Origin: an uncultured Colwellia sp.
GTDB taxonomy: Bacteria > Pseudomonadota > Gammaproteobacteria > Enterobacterales > Alteromonadaceae
Direction of reading: 5' to 3'
Assembly (NCBI GenBank): GCA_913058245.1
Contig: CAJXQJ010000017.1
Location: 1-61,862 of the forward strand
Length of the DNA: 61,862 bases
In this document: positions 39,125-48,222 of the stretch, in pieces
How positions within the stretch are numbered: position 1 is the first letter of the stretch
How the letters are laid out: every line of letters starts with the position of its first letter
The notes under the pieces: generated by a model
Database searches by the model: none
Told to the model about the DNA's origin: nothing
Seen by the model: the letters and a program-made list of their open reading frames with translations, nothing else
Made by a program: the position numbers and the translations under genes

Positions 39125-39178
39125 CGAAAAGTTGGTGAAAATGAAAATTAACCAAACGACTTTCATTTTACCAACTTT
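39125..39178 (-). terminator. Terminator-like hairpin between aceF and lpdA
   Basis: Long stem: 39128-39146 pairs with 39161-39178 over 18 bp with a single bulged base, 14-base loop. On the minus strand it is followed by TTTT. It is a candidate partial terminator or attenuator setting lpdA apart from aceEF. Confidence 0.65.
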
Positions 39179-39219
39179 ACCTTCTTTATTGCTGATCAGT
39201 ATCAAACCTAATCTCGAAG

Positions 39220-40872
39220 CTATAAAATAAGCTTTCTGATATCACTCATTACTGACGCTAAATGCACAGTAAAGCGTGCTGCTAGTGCACCGTCAATTAC
39301 ACGATGGTCGTAAGACATCGACAATGGCAACATGAGCTTAGGTTCAAAATCTTTACCATTCCATTTAGGTTTCATTTCTGATTTAGAAACACCTAAAATG
39401 GCCACTTCTGGTGCATTAACAATCGGCGTAAATGCCGTACCACCAATACCACCTAAACTAGAAATAGTAAAACAACCACCTTGCATATCGGCCGCTTTTA
39501 GTTTCCCTTCACGAGCTTTAATACTAATTTCAAGTAACTCTTTTGAAAGTTCATAGATGCCTTTTTTATCAACATCACGTACAACTGGAACAACCAAACC
39601 GTTTGGCGTATCAACAGCAACACCAATGTGGATGTACTTTTTCAAGATTAAGGCTTCACCATCTTCACTCAAACTTGAGTTAAAGGTTGGGAATGCCTTT
39701 AAAGCATCCGCCGCAGCTTTTAAAATAAACACTAGTGGTGTAATTTTAAAACCAAGCTTTTGTTTTTCACAAACAACGTTTTGCTCTTTTCTGAATGCTT
39801 CAACATTAGTAATGTCAGCTTCGTCAAACTGAGTAACATGTGGAATAGTTACCCAATTTTTGTGAAGAAATGGACCTGAAATTTTCTGAATTCGTGATAA
39901 TGGTTTTTCTTCAATTTCACCAAACTTAGAAAAATCGACTGGCTTGCTGGCAACAACTTGTAAGCCACCAGAATTACCCGAAACATTGCTACCGGCATTA
40001 GCTTTAGGGCGAGACAATTCATATTTCACATACGATTGAACATCTTCTTTTAAAATACGCCCTTTATTGCCTGTACCTTTAACTAATGTTAAATCAACAC
40101 CAAACTCTCGTGCTAAACGACGAATTGACGGCGAAGTATAAATACTGCCTGATGATGCAACTTTCCCAGCTTGAGGGTGATGTGGCACAGGTGCTGACTT
40201 TTTGGCTGCTGGTGCTGGAGCAGCTTTGGGCGCTTCAGCAACTTTTTCAGCAACAGGTTCAACAATTTCTACAGGTGCACCACTTGACGTTTCAAGCTTA
40301 ATAACAAGTGAACCTTGCTTGACTTTATCACCGGTATTAATTAGTACTTCTTTTACTGTTCCTGCATGCGATGACGGTACATCCATGGTTGCTTTATCAG
40401 TTTCTAAAGTGATCAAACCATCTTCAGCTTCAATCACATCTCCAACCGCAACCAGCACATCAATAACATCAACTTCACCATCTTCACCAATGTCAGGAAC
40501 TGCAACATCAATGATCTCGCTCGAGGCTGGCGCAGAAGCTGCTACAGGAGCTTCAACTACAGGTACTGGTGCCGCTTCAACTTTTGCAGGAGCCTCTGCT
40601 TGAACTTCAGTCTCTTCAACAGGCGCTGCAGTGCTAGCACTTGTCATTTCAGCAATAACATCGCCTTCTTTAATTTTGTCACCAACATTAACTAATAATG
40701 CTGTTAGCGTACCCGCAAAAGGTGCTGGAATATCCATCGATGCTTTATCAGTTTCAACCGTTAGAATTCCTTCATCTGATTCAAGTGAATCACCTACAGC
40801 AAAACAAATTTCAATTACTTCAACTTCTTCGCCACCAACGTCAGGGACTAGAATTTTTTGACTATCTGACAT
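39220..40872 (-). CDS. aceF: Pyruvate dehydrogenase E2, dihydrolipoyl acetyltransferase
   Basis: A 550-residue E2 core enzyme that transfers the acetyl group from lipoamide to CoA. It has two lipoyl domains (modified Lys43 in ETDKASM and Lys160 in ETDKATM) joined by Ala/Pro/Val-rich flexible linkers, a peripheral-subunit-binding domain (about residues 240-285, [16 protein letters not shown]) and the catalytic domain with His523 and Asp527 in [10 protein letters not shown]. coli has three lipoyl domains; two is common elsewhere in Gammaproteobacteria. It lies 18 bases after aceE and is cotranscribed with it. Confidence 0.97.
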   Translation of the reverse strand: MSDSQKILVPDVGGEEVEVIEICFAVGDSLESDEGILTVETDKASMDIPAPFAGTLTALLVNVGDKIKEGDVIAEMTSASTAAPVEETEVQAEAPAKVEAAPVPVVEAPVAASAPASSEIIDVAVPDIGEDGEVDVIDVLVAVGDVIEAEDGLITLETDKATMDVPSSHAGTVKEVLINTGDKVKQGSLVIKLETSSGAPVEIVEPVAEKVAEAPKAAPAPAAKKSAPVPHHPQAGKVASSGSIYTSPSIRRLAREFGVDLTLVKGTGNKGRILKEDVQSYVKYELSRPKANAGSNVSGNSGGLQVVASKPVDFSKFGEIEEKPLSRIQKISGPFLHKNWVTIPHVTQFDEADITNVEAFRKEQNVVCEKQKLGFKITPLVFILKAAADALKAFPTFNSSLSEDGEALILKKYIHIGVAVDTPNGLVVPVVRDVDKKGIYELSKELLEISIKAREGKLKAADMQGGCFTISSLGGIGGTAFTPIVNAPEVAILGVSKSEMKPKWNGKDFEPKLMLPLSMSYDHRVIDGALAARFTVHLASVMSDIRKLIL

Positions 40873-40890
40873 AATAATTCTCCGTACCGC

Positions 40891-43566
40891 TTATGCGTAT
40901 AATGGGTTAAGTTTTTCAGTATCGATGTTGAAACGCTTAATAGCTTCAGCTACCACTGAACGGTCAACATCACCACGATTTGCTAATTCAAATAAAGCAG
41001 CAACAACAATATAAGCTGCGTTTACTTCAAAGTGCGTACGTAAGTTTGCACGACTATCACTACGACCAAAACCGTCGGTACCTAAACAGCGGTATTCTGT
41101 ATCAATATAAGCTCGAACTTGGTCTGAATAGTTTTTAATATAGTCAGTTGCCGCAATAGCTGGGCCATTTTCTTTAGTAATAACTGAAGAAATATAAGCT
41201 TGTTTCTGTTCACTTTCTGGGTGAAGCATATTCCAGCGTGCAACATCTTGCCCGTCACGTGCTAATTCATTGAATGAGGTCACAGAGTAAACATCACTTG
41301 AAATGCCATAGTCAGCACTTAAAATTTGTGCTGCTTCACGTACTTTTTCCAAGATTGTACCAGAGCCCATTAATTGCACATTGGCCTTCGACTTCTCTGC
41401 CGTTACAGTTTCAAGCTTGTAAATACCTTTAATGATTTCATCAGCTATATCTTTACTCTCAGGCATTGCTGGATGCTGGTAACTTTCATTCATTAAGGTT
41501 AGGTAATAGAAAATGTTTTCATCATTTTCATACATACGACGTAAACCGTCACGAACAATTACAGCTACTTCATAACCATAAGTTGGATCATAAGTTACAC
41601 AGTTAGGAATTAAACCCGCTTGTACATGTGAATGACCATCTTGATGCTGTAAACCTTCACCATTAAGTGTAGTACGACCTGCTGTCGCACCCAATAAGAA
41701 CCCACGAGCCTGGCTATCACCAGCTGCCCAAGCTAAGTCACCAACACGTTGGAAACCAAACATTGAGTAGTAAATATAGAATGGGATAGTAGTTGCATTA
41801 CATGTTGAGTATGACGTACCCGAAGCAACCCAAGATGCCATAGCACCTAATTCGTTAATGCCTTCTTGTAAAACTTGGCCTTTCTTATCTTCACGGTAAT
41901 AAGCAACTTGGTCAGCATCTTGAGGAACATACTTTTGTCCTTCATTTGCATATATACCAACTTGGCGGAATAAACCTTCCATACCGAATGTACGAGCTTC
42001 ATCAGGAATAATTGGCACAATTCGCTTGCCAATCTTTTTATCTTTTAATAAAGCATTTAATACTCGAACAAAAGTCATCGTTGAAGAAACTTCACGCTCT
42101 CCTGATCCCTTTAAAATAGCGTCAAAAGCTTTTAACGGTGGAATTTCGATACTTTCTTCAGCTTGTTCGCGACGCGCTGGTAATGAACCACCTAATGCTT
42201 CACGACGCTCTTTCATGTATTTAAATTCAGCACTATCTTCTGGGAATTTATAGAAAGGTAGGTCAGCAATTTCATCATCGCTAATTGGCATATTAAAACG
42301 GTCACGGTAGTGCTTAATAGATTCAACATCCATTTTCTTAACATTGTGAGCGATGTTAAGCGCCTCACCTGAAGCACCTAAACCAAAACCTTTTACTGTT
42401 TTAGCTAAAATAACTGTTGGACGACCTTTAGTTTCTTGGGCTTTTTTATAAGCCGCATAAACTTTAACAGGGTCATGGCCACCACGGTTTAAGCGATAAA
42501 TATCTTCGTCTGACATATTAGCCACAAGTGCCGCAGTTTCAGGATACTTATTGAAGAAGTTTTCACGCGTATACTTACCACCTTTGGCTTTACAGTTTTG
42601 GTATTCACCATCAACCGTTTCTTCCATAAGCTGTAAAAGTTTACCTGAAGTATCGCGAGCGATAAGTGCATCCCAGTAGCTACCCCAAATAACTTTAACC
42701 ACTTCCCAGCCTGCGCCACGGAATGTACCTTCAAGTTCTTGAATAATTTTGCCATTACCACGTACTGGGCCATCTAAGCGCTGTAAGTTACAGTTAATAA
42801 CGAATGTTAAGTTGTCTAACCCTTCACGCGACGCTAAACCAATAGCACCTAATGACTCTGGCTCATCCGTTTCACCGTCACCTAAATAACAGTACACTCG
42901 TTGACCAGAACAATCTTTAATACCACGATCTGTTAAATATTTAAGGAAACGAGCAGTATAAATAGCTTGCAGTGGACCTAAGCCCATAGATACCGTTGGA
43001 AATTGCCAAAAGTCTTTCATCAAATGAGGATGAGGATAAGACGATAAACCTTCGCCATCACACTCTTGACGGAAGTTATCCATTTGAGATTCAGTTAAAC
43101 GCCCTTCCATGAAAGCACGAGCATAAATACCTGGCGCAATATGGCCTTGAGAGAAAATAAAGTCACCGCCATCTTTTTCAGACGCAGCTCTAAAGAAATG
43201 GTTAAAGCCTACATCATACAACATTGCTGATGAAGCAAAACTGCCAATATGACCGCCAAGCTCTAAATCTTTTTTCGAAGCACGAAGCACTAAAACTAAT
43301 GCATTCCAGCGAATTGCTGCACGAATACGCGCTTCAATTGTTTGGTCAGCCGGCATATGCGGCTCTTGTCCTGGAGGAATAGTATTTACGTAAGCTGTTT
43401 TAGCGTCAAATGGTAGATGAGTACCACTGCGTCGAGCGCGATCGATCAATTTTTCTAAAATGAAGTGTGCACGATCCGGACCTTCATTTTCCAGAATAGA
43501 ATCCATAGATTCTAACCACTCTTGGGTTTCCAACGAATCAATATCTAAATTTGGGAGCTCAGACAT
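40891..43566 (-). CDS. aceE: Pyruvate dehydrogenase E1 (homodimeric)
   Basis: An 891-residue thiamine-diphosphate enzyme, close to E. coli AceE (887). It decarboxylates pyruvate and acetylates the E2 lipoyl groups. The ThDP-binding motif begins at GDGETDEPES and ends in FVINCNLQ-type sequence. Other conserved E. coli-like segments are HIGSFASSAMLYDVGFNHFF, GLQHQDGHSHVQ and YKLETV. GGAGA lies 10 bases before the ATG. It follows pdhR by 101 bases, and PdhR probably represses the whole operon in the absence of pyruvate. Confidence 0.97.
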   Translation of the reverse strand: MSELPNLDIDSLETQEWLESMDSILENEGPDRAHFILEKLIDRARRSGTHLPFDAKTAYVNTIPPGQEPHMPADQTIEARIRAAIRWNALVLVLRASKKDLELGGHIGSFASSAMLYDVGFNHFFRAASEKDGGDFIFSQGHIAPGIYARAFMEGRLTESQMDNFRQECDGEGLSSYPHPHLMKDFWQFPTVSMGLGPLQAIYTARFLKYLTDRGIKDCSGQRVYCYLGDGETDEPESLGAIGLASREGLDNLTFVINCNLQRLDGPVRGNGKIIQELEGTFRGAGWEVVKVIWGSYWDALIARDTSGKLLQLMEETVDGEYQNCKAKGGKYTRENFFNKYPETAALVANMSDEDIYRLNRGGHDPVKVYAAYKKAQETKGRPTVILAKTVKGFGLGASGEALNIAHNVKKMDVESIKHYRDRFNMPISDDEIADLPFYKFPEDSAEFKYMKERREALGGSLPARREQAEESIEIPPLKAFDAILKGSGEREVSSTMTFVRVLNALLKDKKIGKRIVPIIPDEARTFGMEGLFRQVGIYANEGQKYVPQDADQVAYYREDKKGQVLQEGINELGAMASWVASGTSYSTCNATTIPFYIYYSMFGFQRVGDLAWAAGDSQARGFLLGATAGRTTLNGEGLQHQDGHSHVQAGLIPNCVTYDPTYGYEVAVIVRDGLRRMYENDENIFYYLTLMNESYQHPAMPESKDIADEIIKGIYKLETVTAEKSKANVQLMGSGTILEKVREAAQILSADYGISSDVYSVTSFNELARDGQDVARWNMLHPESEQKQAYISSVITKENGPAIAATDYIKNYSDQVRAYIDTEYRCLGTDGFGRSDSRANLRTHFEVNAAYIVVAALFELANRGDVDRSVVAEAIKRFNIDTEKLNPLYA

Positions 43567-43667
43567 AATTACTTAGTCTCCAATTGTTATGTTAAGTAAA
43601 TTTATTTGTTTAAAGATAGCTGCTTTTAAGCAGATATCCTTAACTCGTTTTAAATGTTTAAAAAATT

Positions 43668-44444
43668 CTAAAATTCGGTTCTTTTCATTCGACGCATGGA
43701 GCGTTCCATGCGGCTATTTTCTTGCGACATTTTCAGCAGTACTTCTTCGATAAATGCTAAATGCCTATGACTAGCACCCCATGCTATTTGCGGTTTGCCA
43801 CTAACAATGGCACTCATTAATCGAGTGCGATAATCAGATATTTGGCTAAACACATCAGGGCGTTTCGCTAATATAGTTAAATTCTGTTCAATATTGTCAA
43901 TCAATAAAGCTGCCATGCTGTTGGCTAATTGCAAAATCACACCGTTGTGACTAGCAGCGCATATGGCTAGATAAAATTCAAAAACAGCTTCTGCTTCAAG
44001 TCGATAATTGTCTTCCAATTGAGCACTGCCGATATTGTCATGCTTGCGCTGAATTTCATCGAAATCAGCTTGAGTGCCTCGCATAGCTGCATAGTACGCT
44101 GACATACCCTCAATACCGTGACGAAATTCTAGCAAATCAAATTGTGATTCATTATTCCCTGACATTAAAGCAAATAAAGGATCTGATAAACCGCCCAATA
44201 TTTGATCACTAACATAGGTACCGCCACCTTGGCGTCGAGTCACTAAGTTTTTAGCCTCCAATTTCTGAATGGCTTCACGTAAAGACGGGCGCGACACATC
44301 AAATTGCTTAGCTAATTCACGCTCAGACGGTAACTTTTGTCCCGGTTTTAAGCTGCCTTCTAAGATCATCGTCTCAAGCTGAGACTGAATAACATCAGAC
44401 AACTTTGCTTGTTTTACCGGTTTTTTAATACTCGGAATTGACAT
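43668..44444 (-). CDS. pdhR: Pyruvate-sensing repressor PdhR (GntR/FadR family)
   Basis: A 258-residue regulator. The N-terminal winged helix (about residues 12-80) contains LPSERELAKQFDVSRPSLREA, the FadR-type DNA-recognition pattern, followed by GGGTYVS. The C-terminal all-helical FCD effector domain fits pyruvate binding as in E. coli. Position directly upstream of aceEF-lpdA and the presence of PdhR-type operators upstream of its own start support autoregulation. The C-terminal tail is Arg/Met-rich. Confidence 0.94.
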   Translation of the reverse strand: MSIPSIKKPVKQAKLSDVIQSQLETMILEGSLKPGQKLPSERELAKQFDVSRPSLREAIQKLEAKNLVTRRQGGGTYVSDQILGGLSDPLFALMSGNNESQFDLLEFRHGIEGMSAYYAAMRGTQADFDEIQRKHDNIGSAQLEDNYRLEAEAVFEFYLAICAASHNGVILQLANSMAALLIDNIEQNLTILAKRPDVFSQISDYRTRLMSAIVSGKPQIAWGASHRHLAFIEEVLLKMSQENSRMERSMRRMKRTEF

Positions 44445-44491
44445 TTATAACCCTTTATTATTCAGATATTTTGCATCTAAATTCAGCATTT

Positions 44492-44529
44492 CTTACCAAA
44501 ACCAAAAGTGGTAAATTGGTCTTACCACT
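44492..44529. promoter_or_regulatory. PdhR operator cluster
   Basis: ATTGGTCTTACCACT (44515-44529) is one base from the E. coli PdhR consensus ATTGGT-N3-ACCAAT. It overlaps a perfect 7-bp inverted repeat, GTGGTAA (44508-44514) and TTACCAC (44522-44528), and a further TTACCA/TGGTAA pair (44492-44497 with 44508-44513). It lies 48-85 bases upstream of the pdhR start, suitable for autorepression. Confidence 0.75.
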
Positions 44530-44774
44530 TTATTTTTCGAATCATAATGTAGCAAATACTAGCCGTGTTGTAAACTAACGCTTATTTTTCATGCAATTTT
44601 TCTCGCTAAATAAACCAGCAATAACTATGAAATATTTAAACTGTTGAATAGTCCTTCTAATTAAAAGGAACTCAATATCGCTAGCAAAAGTTGCAATAAA
44701 AGAACTACCATAGTATTCGGTAAATATGGCATTAAAGTTAAAAAAGTTATGAGAATTAAAGTAAGATAAGTGTA

Positions 44775-44806
44775 TTACCTTGTTATCAGAAAGAATAACA
44801 AGGTAA
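44775..44806. repeat. Perfect 12-bp inverted repeat downstream of ampE
   Basis: The arms 44775-44786 and 44795-44806 are exactly complementary, with an 8-base loop and no T-run on either side. It lies 70-100 bases beyond the ampE stop codon. It may be a 3'-end hairpin or an operator. Confidence 0.5.
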
Positions 44807-44875
44807 CAATTTAACTATAAATAAACTTGGTATAGCTATTGTCGTTCAAATAAAAATACCGAGAATAAAGTAATG

Positions 44876-45748
44876 CTAAGTGATAATACCGGTTAAAATT
44901 AATAGAGAAATAACGACCAAAAATAGTAAAAGTGTCCGTTTAGCAAGTTTGACTAACAAGCAAGGTTCCAATGTACAGTCATCTGCGTCAACCATAAAGT
45001 CTTCTGATTTTTCTGCAACCGAAATAAGTACTTTGCTCGGCGCTTTATCAAATTCAAACAAATTCTCTAACCAGACCGGCATAGCTTTTGAAAAATGTCC
45101 AACAAACATATAGCCAAATGCCACTAACCTAACCGGTAGCCAGTCAACCCAAAATAATAATTGCTGATTGGCAAAACAAGCCTCGTTTACCGTTTCTTCC
45201 TTTACTTCGCTCTCTTCATCGCCAATTGCTTGCTCTTCATTATTAGAACACTCATTCATAACGGTCAACAAACGATAAAATAATGCGCCTGCAGGGCCAA
45301 ACACGACAAAAAATAGCATAACAGCAATGAAATAACGGTAATTCAACCACACTAAAGTTTGGCCAAAGCCCATATTAGCAATATTTTTATCTTGCTGAAG
45401 TTGCATATGATGCAATTCACAGCTGGTCATTTCACCTTTAAATGCCGATACCAAATAGCTTTTATAAGCGTCACGCGTTTTCATACAACCAAAACACACA
45501 ATTAAAATTAATGTCGACGCGATAAGATACAATAGAGCATTATCTATTTGAGACATTAAAAAATAGCAGCCTATTACAGGTATAAATATTACAGCGTAAT
45601 TTAAAATAGTCGACTGTTGAAAATCAGCAAGTAGCTTAGTTTTCTTAATGGCGGCAATATACCGTTGATAAAATGTATTAAATTGCCAAGTACTTGACGA
45701 CAAATATCGTTCAGCAATTAACGCGATTAACAAACTAATTAGGCTCAT
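44876..45748 (-). CDS. ampE: AmpE inner-membrane protein
   Basis: A 290-residue polytopic protein matching AmpE by length (E. coli 284), by the start MSLISLLIALIAERYL and by location next to ampD. It has about four membrane segments (near 2-12, 48-66, 70-85, 135-160 and the C-terminal 270-289) and an acidic loop in the middle. AmpE has been linked to beta-lactamase induction signalling and GlcNAc-anhydroMurNAc sensing, but its biochemical role is uncertain. It is 51 bases after ampD and likely cotranscribed. Confidence 0.88.
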   Translation of the reverse strand: MSLISLLIALIAERYLSSSTWQFNTFYQRYIAAIKKTKLLADFQQSTILNYAVIFIPVIGCYFLMSQIDNALLYLIASTLILIVCFGCMKTRDAYKSYLVSAFKGEMTSCELHHMQLQQDKNIANMGFGQTLVWLNYRYFIAVMLFFVVFGPAGALFYRLLTVMNECSNNEEQAIGDEESEVKEETVNEACFANQQLLFWVDWLPVRLVAFGYMFVGHFSKAMPVWLENLFEFDKAPSKVLISVAEKSEDFMVDADDCTLEPCLLVKLAKRTLLLFLVVISLLILTGIIT

Positions 45749-45799
45749 TTTAAATTACCTTTAATATAATTAAACTCAAAAAAAATTATGGCTAAAACA

Positions 45800-46393
45800 T
45801 TACTTGGCAAGTAACTTACGATAAAGTGACCAATCAAATATTGTACCTGGATCTGTCTTTCGCTCAGGAGCAATATCGCAATGGCCTGCAATATTATTCT
45901 CCATTGCAGGGTAACGAGAAATAAGCGCTTTGCTCAAACGACTAAGTTGCTGATATTGCTCTATAGTATATGGAATATCATCAGTTCCTTCCAGTTCTAT
46001 ACCTATTGAAAAATCATTACACCTTTCTCTCCCCTGATAGTGAGACACTCCTGCATGCCAAGCTTTATCATCAAAAGAAACATATTGAATAATATGACCT
46101 GAACGTTGAACAAGACAATGTGCTGAAACACGAATTTTATAAATAGTTTCAAAGTATGGGTCTAACTTTGGCTCTAAATTACCAAGAAAAAAGTTAGTTA
46201 TATGATCACCGCCAAACTGTCCCGGCGGCAATGAAATATTATGTACAACTAATAAACTAACAGCTTCATTTTTATCACGAGGTTCAAAATGGCTAGACTT
46301 TTGGATTTCGATATTTTGCAACCAGCCGTTTTTGATTTCTAATGGAGGCAATTCTTTTTGGTCACTTGTTGCAGTTGACATACAATATTTCAC
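45800..46393 (-). CDS. ampD: 1,6-anhydro-N-acetylmuramyl-L-alanine amidase AmpD
   Basis: A 197-residue zinc amidase of peptidoglycan recycling: it removes the stem peptide from cytoplasmic anhydro-muropeptides. E. coli-like core: LLVVHNISLPPGQFGG (zinc His), VSAHCLVQRSG, AWHAGVSHYQGRERCNDFSIGIELEG, and AGHCDIAPERKTDPG with the second zinc His and the Asp/Cys region. No signal peptide, as expected. The GTG start has a weak GAAAG site; an ATG four codons later is equally possible. The N-terminus is about 10-15 residues longer than in E. coli. It is divergent from the retropepsin-like gene. Confidence 0.94.
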   Translation of the reverse strand: MKYCMSTATSDQKELPPLEIKNGWLQNIEIQKSSHFEPRDKNEAVSLLVVHNISLPPGQFGGDHITNFFLGNLEPKLDPYFETIYKIRVSAHCLVQRSGHIIQYVSFDDKAWHAGVSHYQGRERCNDFSIGIELEGTDDIPYTIEQYQQLSRLSKALISRYPAMENNIAGHCDIAPERKTDPGTIFDWSLYRKLLAK

Positions 46394-46515
46394 ATTTTAA
46401 CTTTCGTTAAACTATTACATAATAAAATTATCAACAAAGCAAAGCATCAGCAACAATTCGAACAATGAATGGCTAGTGATGTAGCGGTTATAAGCAAATA
46501 GTAAATTGGAGCAGC

Positions 46516-47037
46516 ATGAGCGATAACGACGTAACAACAAGCTTTGGTAAAGGTTTTGTTTGGATAGCTTGGATTATTGGCATTGGCTTGCTGGTATTTG
46601 TTTTTCAAGATATTTTGGACCAGCAATACAATCCCAACCAAGATCCTGAGCTTTCTTTACAAAGCAATGGCAAAGCACAGGTTACATTACAGCAAAATCG
46701 ACAAGGGCATTACGTCACCAATGGCGCAATAAATGGTGAAAAAGTGACATTTTTATTGGATACCGGAGCAACACAAGTATCAATACCAGCCCATATCGCC
46801 GATCGTTTATCACTGCAAGGCGGTTCAAGTTATCGCGTACAAACAGCCAATGGTAGTATTACTGTTTATAGAACACAGATAAATGAATTACGCATCGGCA
46901 ACATCTATCTGTATAATGTCGCCGCACATATTAATCCTAGTATGAATGCGGACGAAATTTTGTTGGGCATGAGCGCCCTAAAAAGAGTAGAATTTCGCCA
47001 AACCGGAAAGCAACTTATTTTACGAGAGCAATTTTAG
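46516..47037 (+). CDS. Membrane-anchored retropepsin-like aspartic protease (TIGR02281 type)
   Basis: A 173-residue protein with a single membrane helix (about residues 13-31), a short linker and a retropepsin-like domain from about residue 55. The catalytic Asp82 lies in FLLDTGATQVSI, and the later LLGMSALKRVEF strand matches the clan AA fold. As with retroviral proteases, one Asp per chain means it should act as a dimer. The substrate is unknown. Its TAG stop abuts the nadC ATG without a gap, so translation of nadC is probably coupled to it. Confidence 0.85.
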   Translation: MSDNDVTTSFGKGFVWIAWIIGIGLLVFVFQDILDQQYNPNQDPELSLQSNGKAQVTLQQNRQGHYVTNGAINGEKVTFLLDTGATQVSIPAHIADRLSLQGGSSYRVQTANGSITVYRTQINELRIGNIYLYNVAAHINPSMNADEILLGMSALKRVEFRQTGKQLILREQF

Positions 47038-47925
47038 ATGTTACCTGTATCACTACAAAACGATATTACCAAAACCATAACTTGGGCATTATGCGAAGAC
47101 TTAGGTGTTAATACCTTTGAGGAACTGGCGAAAAGTAGCGACATTACTGCAGAGTTAATTCCAGCAGAAAACCAAGCCGTAGCTAATATTATTAGCCGTG
47201 ATGAATGTATTGTTTGTGGCGTTGCATGGGTAAACGAAGTTTTTAAGCAACTTGATAGCATCTATAATACCAACACTCAAATTACTTGGTTTGTTAATGA
47301 TGGCCAAAATGTAAAAGCCAACACCACTTTATTTGAACTCTCTGGTAATGCTCGTATTTTATTAACAGGCGAACGTACTGCATTAAACTTCTTACAAAGC
47401 CTTTCGGGAACAGCAACCATAACGAGCACTTATGTTAAGCATCTTGAAGGCACCACAACTAAATTACTTGATACACGGAAAACCATTCCGGGTCTGCGCA
47501 GCGCACAAAAATATGCGGTAACTTGTGGTGGTGGCGTGAATCATCGAATCGGCTTGTTTGACGCTTTTTTAATTAAAGAAAACCATATTGCTGCATGTGG
47601 TGGTATCGAAAAAGCCATTAGCACAGCAAGAATCAACCACAGCGATAAAACGGTGGAAGTGGAAGTTGAAAATATCAACGAGCTGACCCAAGCATTGTAC
47701 GCCGGAAGCGATATTATTATGTTAGACAACTTTACTACACAAATGATTAAGCAAGCGGTTCAACTAACAGCCGAAATTTCCGCAGGTAAAACAAAATTAG
47801 AAGTTTCCGGAAATATGACACTTGAAACCTTAAAAGATTACGCACAATCAGGCGTTGACTTTATTTCTGTTGGCGCGTTGACTAAACACGTTAATGCCGT
47901 CGATTTATCAATGCGCTTTGTATAA
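47038..47925 (+). CDS. nadC: Nicotinate-nucleotide pyrophosphorylase (quinolinate phosphoribosyltransferase)
   Basis: A 295-residue enzyme of de novo NAD synthesis converting quinolinate and PRPP to nicotinate mononucleotide. Conserved segments: RDECIVCGVAW, LTGERTALNFLQSLSG, LLDTRKTIPGLR, KYAVTCGGGVNHRIGLFDAFLIKENH, VEVEN and DNFTT (the substrate and PRPP-binding loops), VSGNMTLE and ISVGALTKHV. There is no independent strong ribosome site, consistent with coupling to the preceding gene. The ampD-nadC-pilin order is conserved with E. coli. Confidence 0.96.
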   Translation: MLPVSLQNDITKTITWALCEDLGVNTFEELAKSSDITAELIPAENQAVANIISRDECIVCGVAWVNEVFKQLDSIYNTNTQITWFVNDGQNVKANTTLFELSGNARILLTGERTALNFLQSLSGTATITSTYVKHLEGTTTKLLDTRKTIPGLRSAQKYAVTCGGGVNHRIGLFDAFLIKENHIAACGGIEKAISTARINHSDKTVEVEVENINELTQALYAGSDIIMLDNFTTQMIKQAVQLTAEISAGKTKLEVSGNMTLETLKDYAQSGVDFISVGALTKHVNAVDLSMRFV

Positions 47926-48222
47926 CAATCTTATACACTAATTTAATTAATGTTGTTTAATGATTTTCGATAAGTATTAAGCAACATTATCTGCCCCACT
48001 TTAATACTCCCCTTTGTCTGCTTAAAACTACCAGCTACTACTATATTGGTTTACTTTCCTATAATTTTTTATTAAGTTAATATTTTGTTAAATAGCGCAA
48101 AAATTCGCTATTTAGTATAAAAAAACTAAAAATTTAAAAAAAAATCGATACAAAGTTTTACATTTGGCAAATTTTGTCGCAGTATCAATTTAGCCCTCGT
48201 AATAAAGTATGGAATAACCATT
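47926..48222. other. nadC-pilA intergenic region
   Basis: A 297-base very AT-rich stretch carrying the pilA promoter and a long A-run region near 48120-48145. A GG...GC pair at 48166-48181 resembles a sigma-54 site but has 11 rather than 10 bases between the elements, so I do not call it. Only the GGA ribosome site of pilA is clear. Confidence 0.4.

Larger units (their letters stand above)
44445..44875. other. ampE-pdhR intergenic region
   Basis: A 431-base gap where E. coli has aroP. It holds the PdhR operators near 44492-44529 and a perfect 12-bp inverted repeat at 44775-44806. The ~250 bases between them are AT-rich with no credible gene. Confidence 0.4.

Noticed and set aside
40202..40603. 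133-codon open frame antisense to aceF linkers
   Set aside because: Ser/Thr/Ala-rich mirror of the Ala/Pro/Glu linker codons of AceF; not a plausible protein.
48166..48182. Sigma-54-like site (TGGCA ... CGCA) upstream of pilA
   Set aside because: The distance between GG and GC is 11 bases instead of 10 and the -12 element lacks TTGC, so it is unlikely to work as a sigma-54 promoter.
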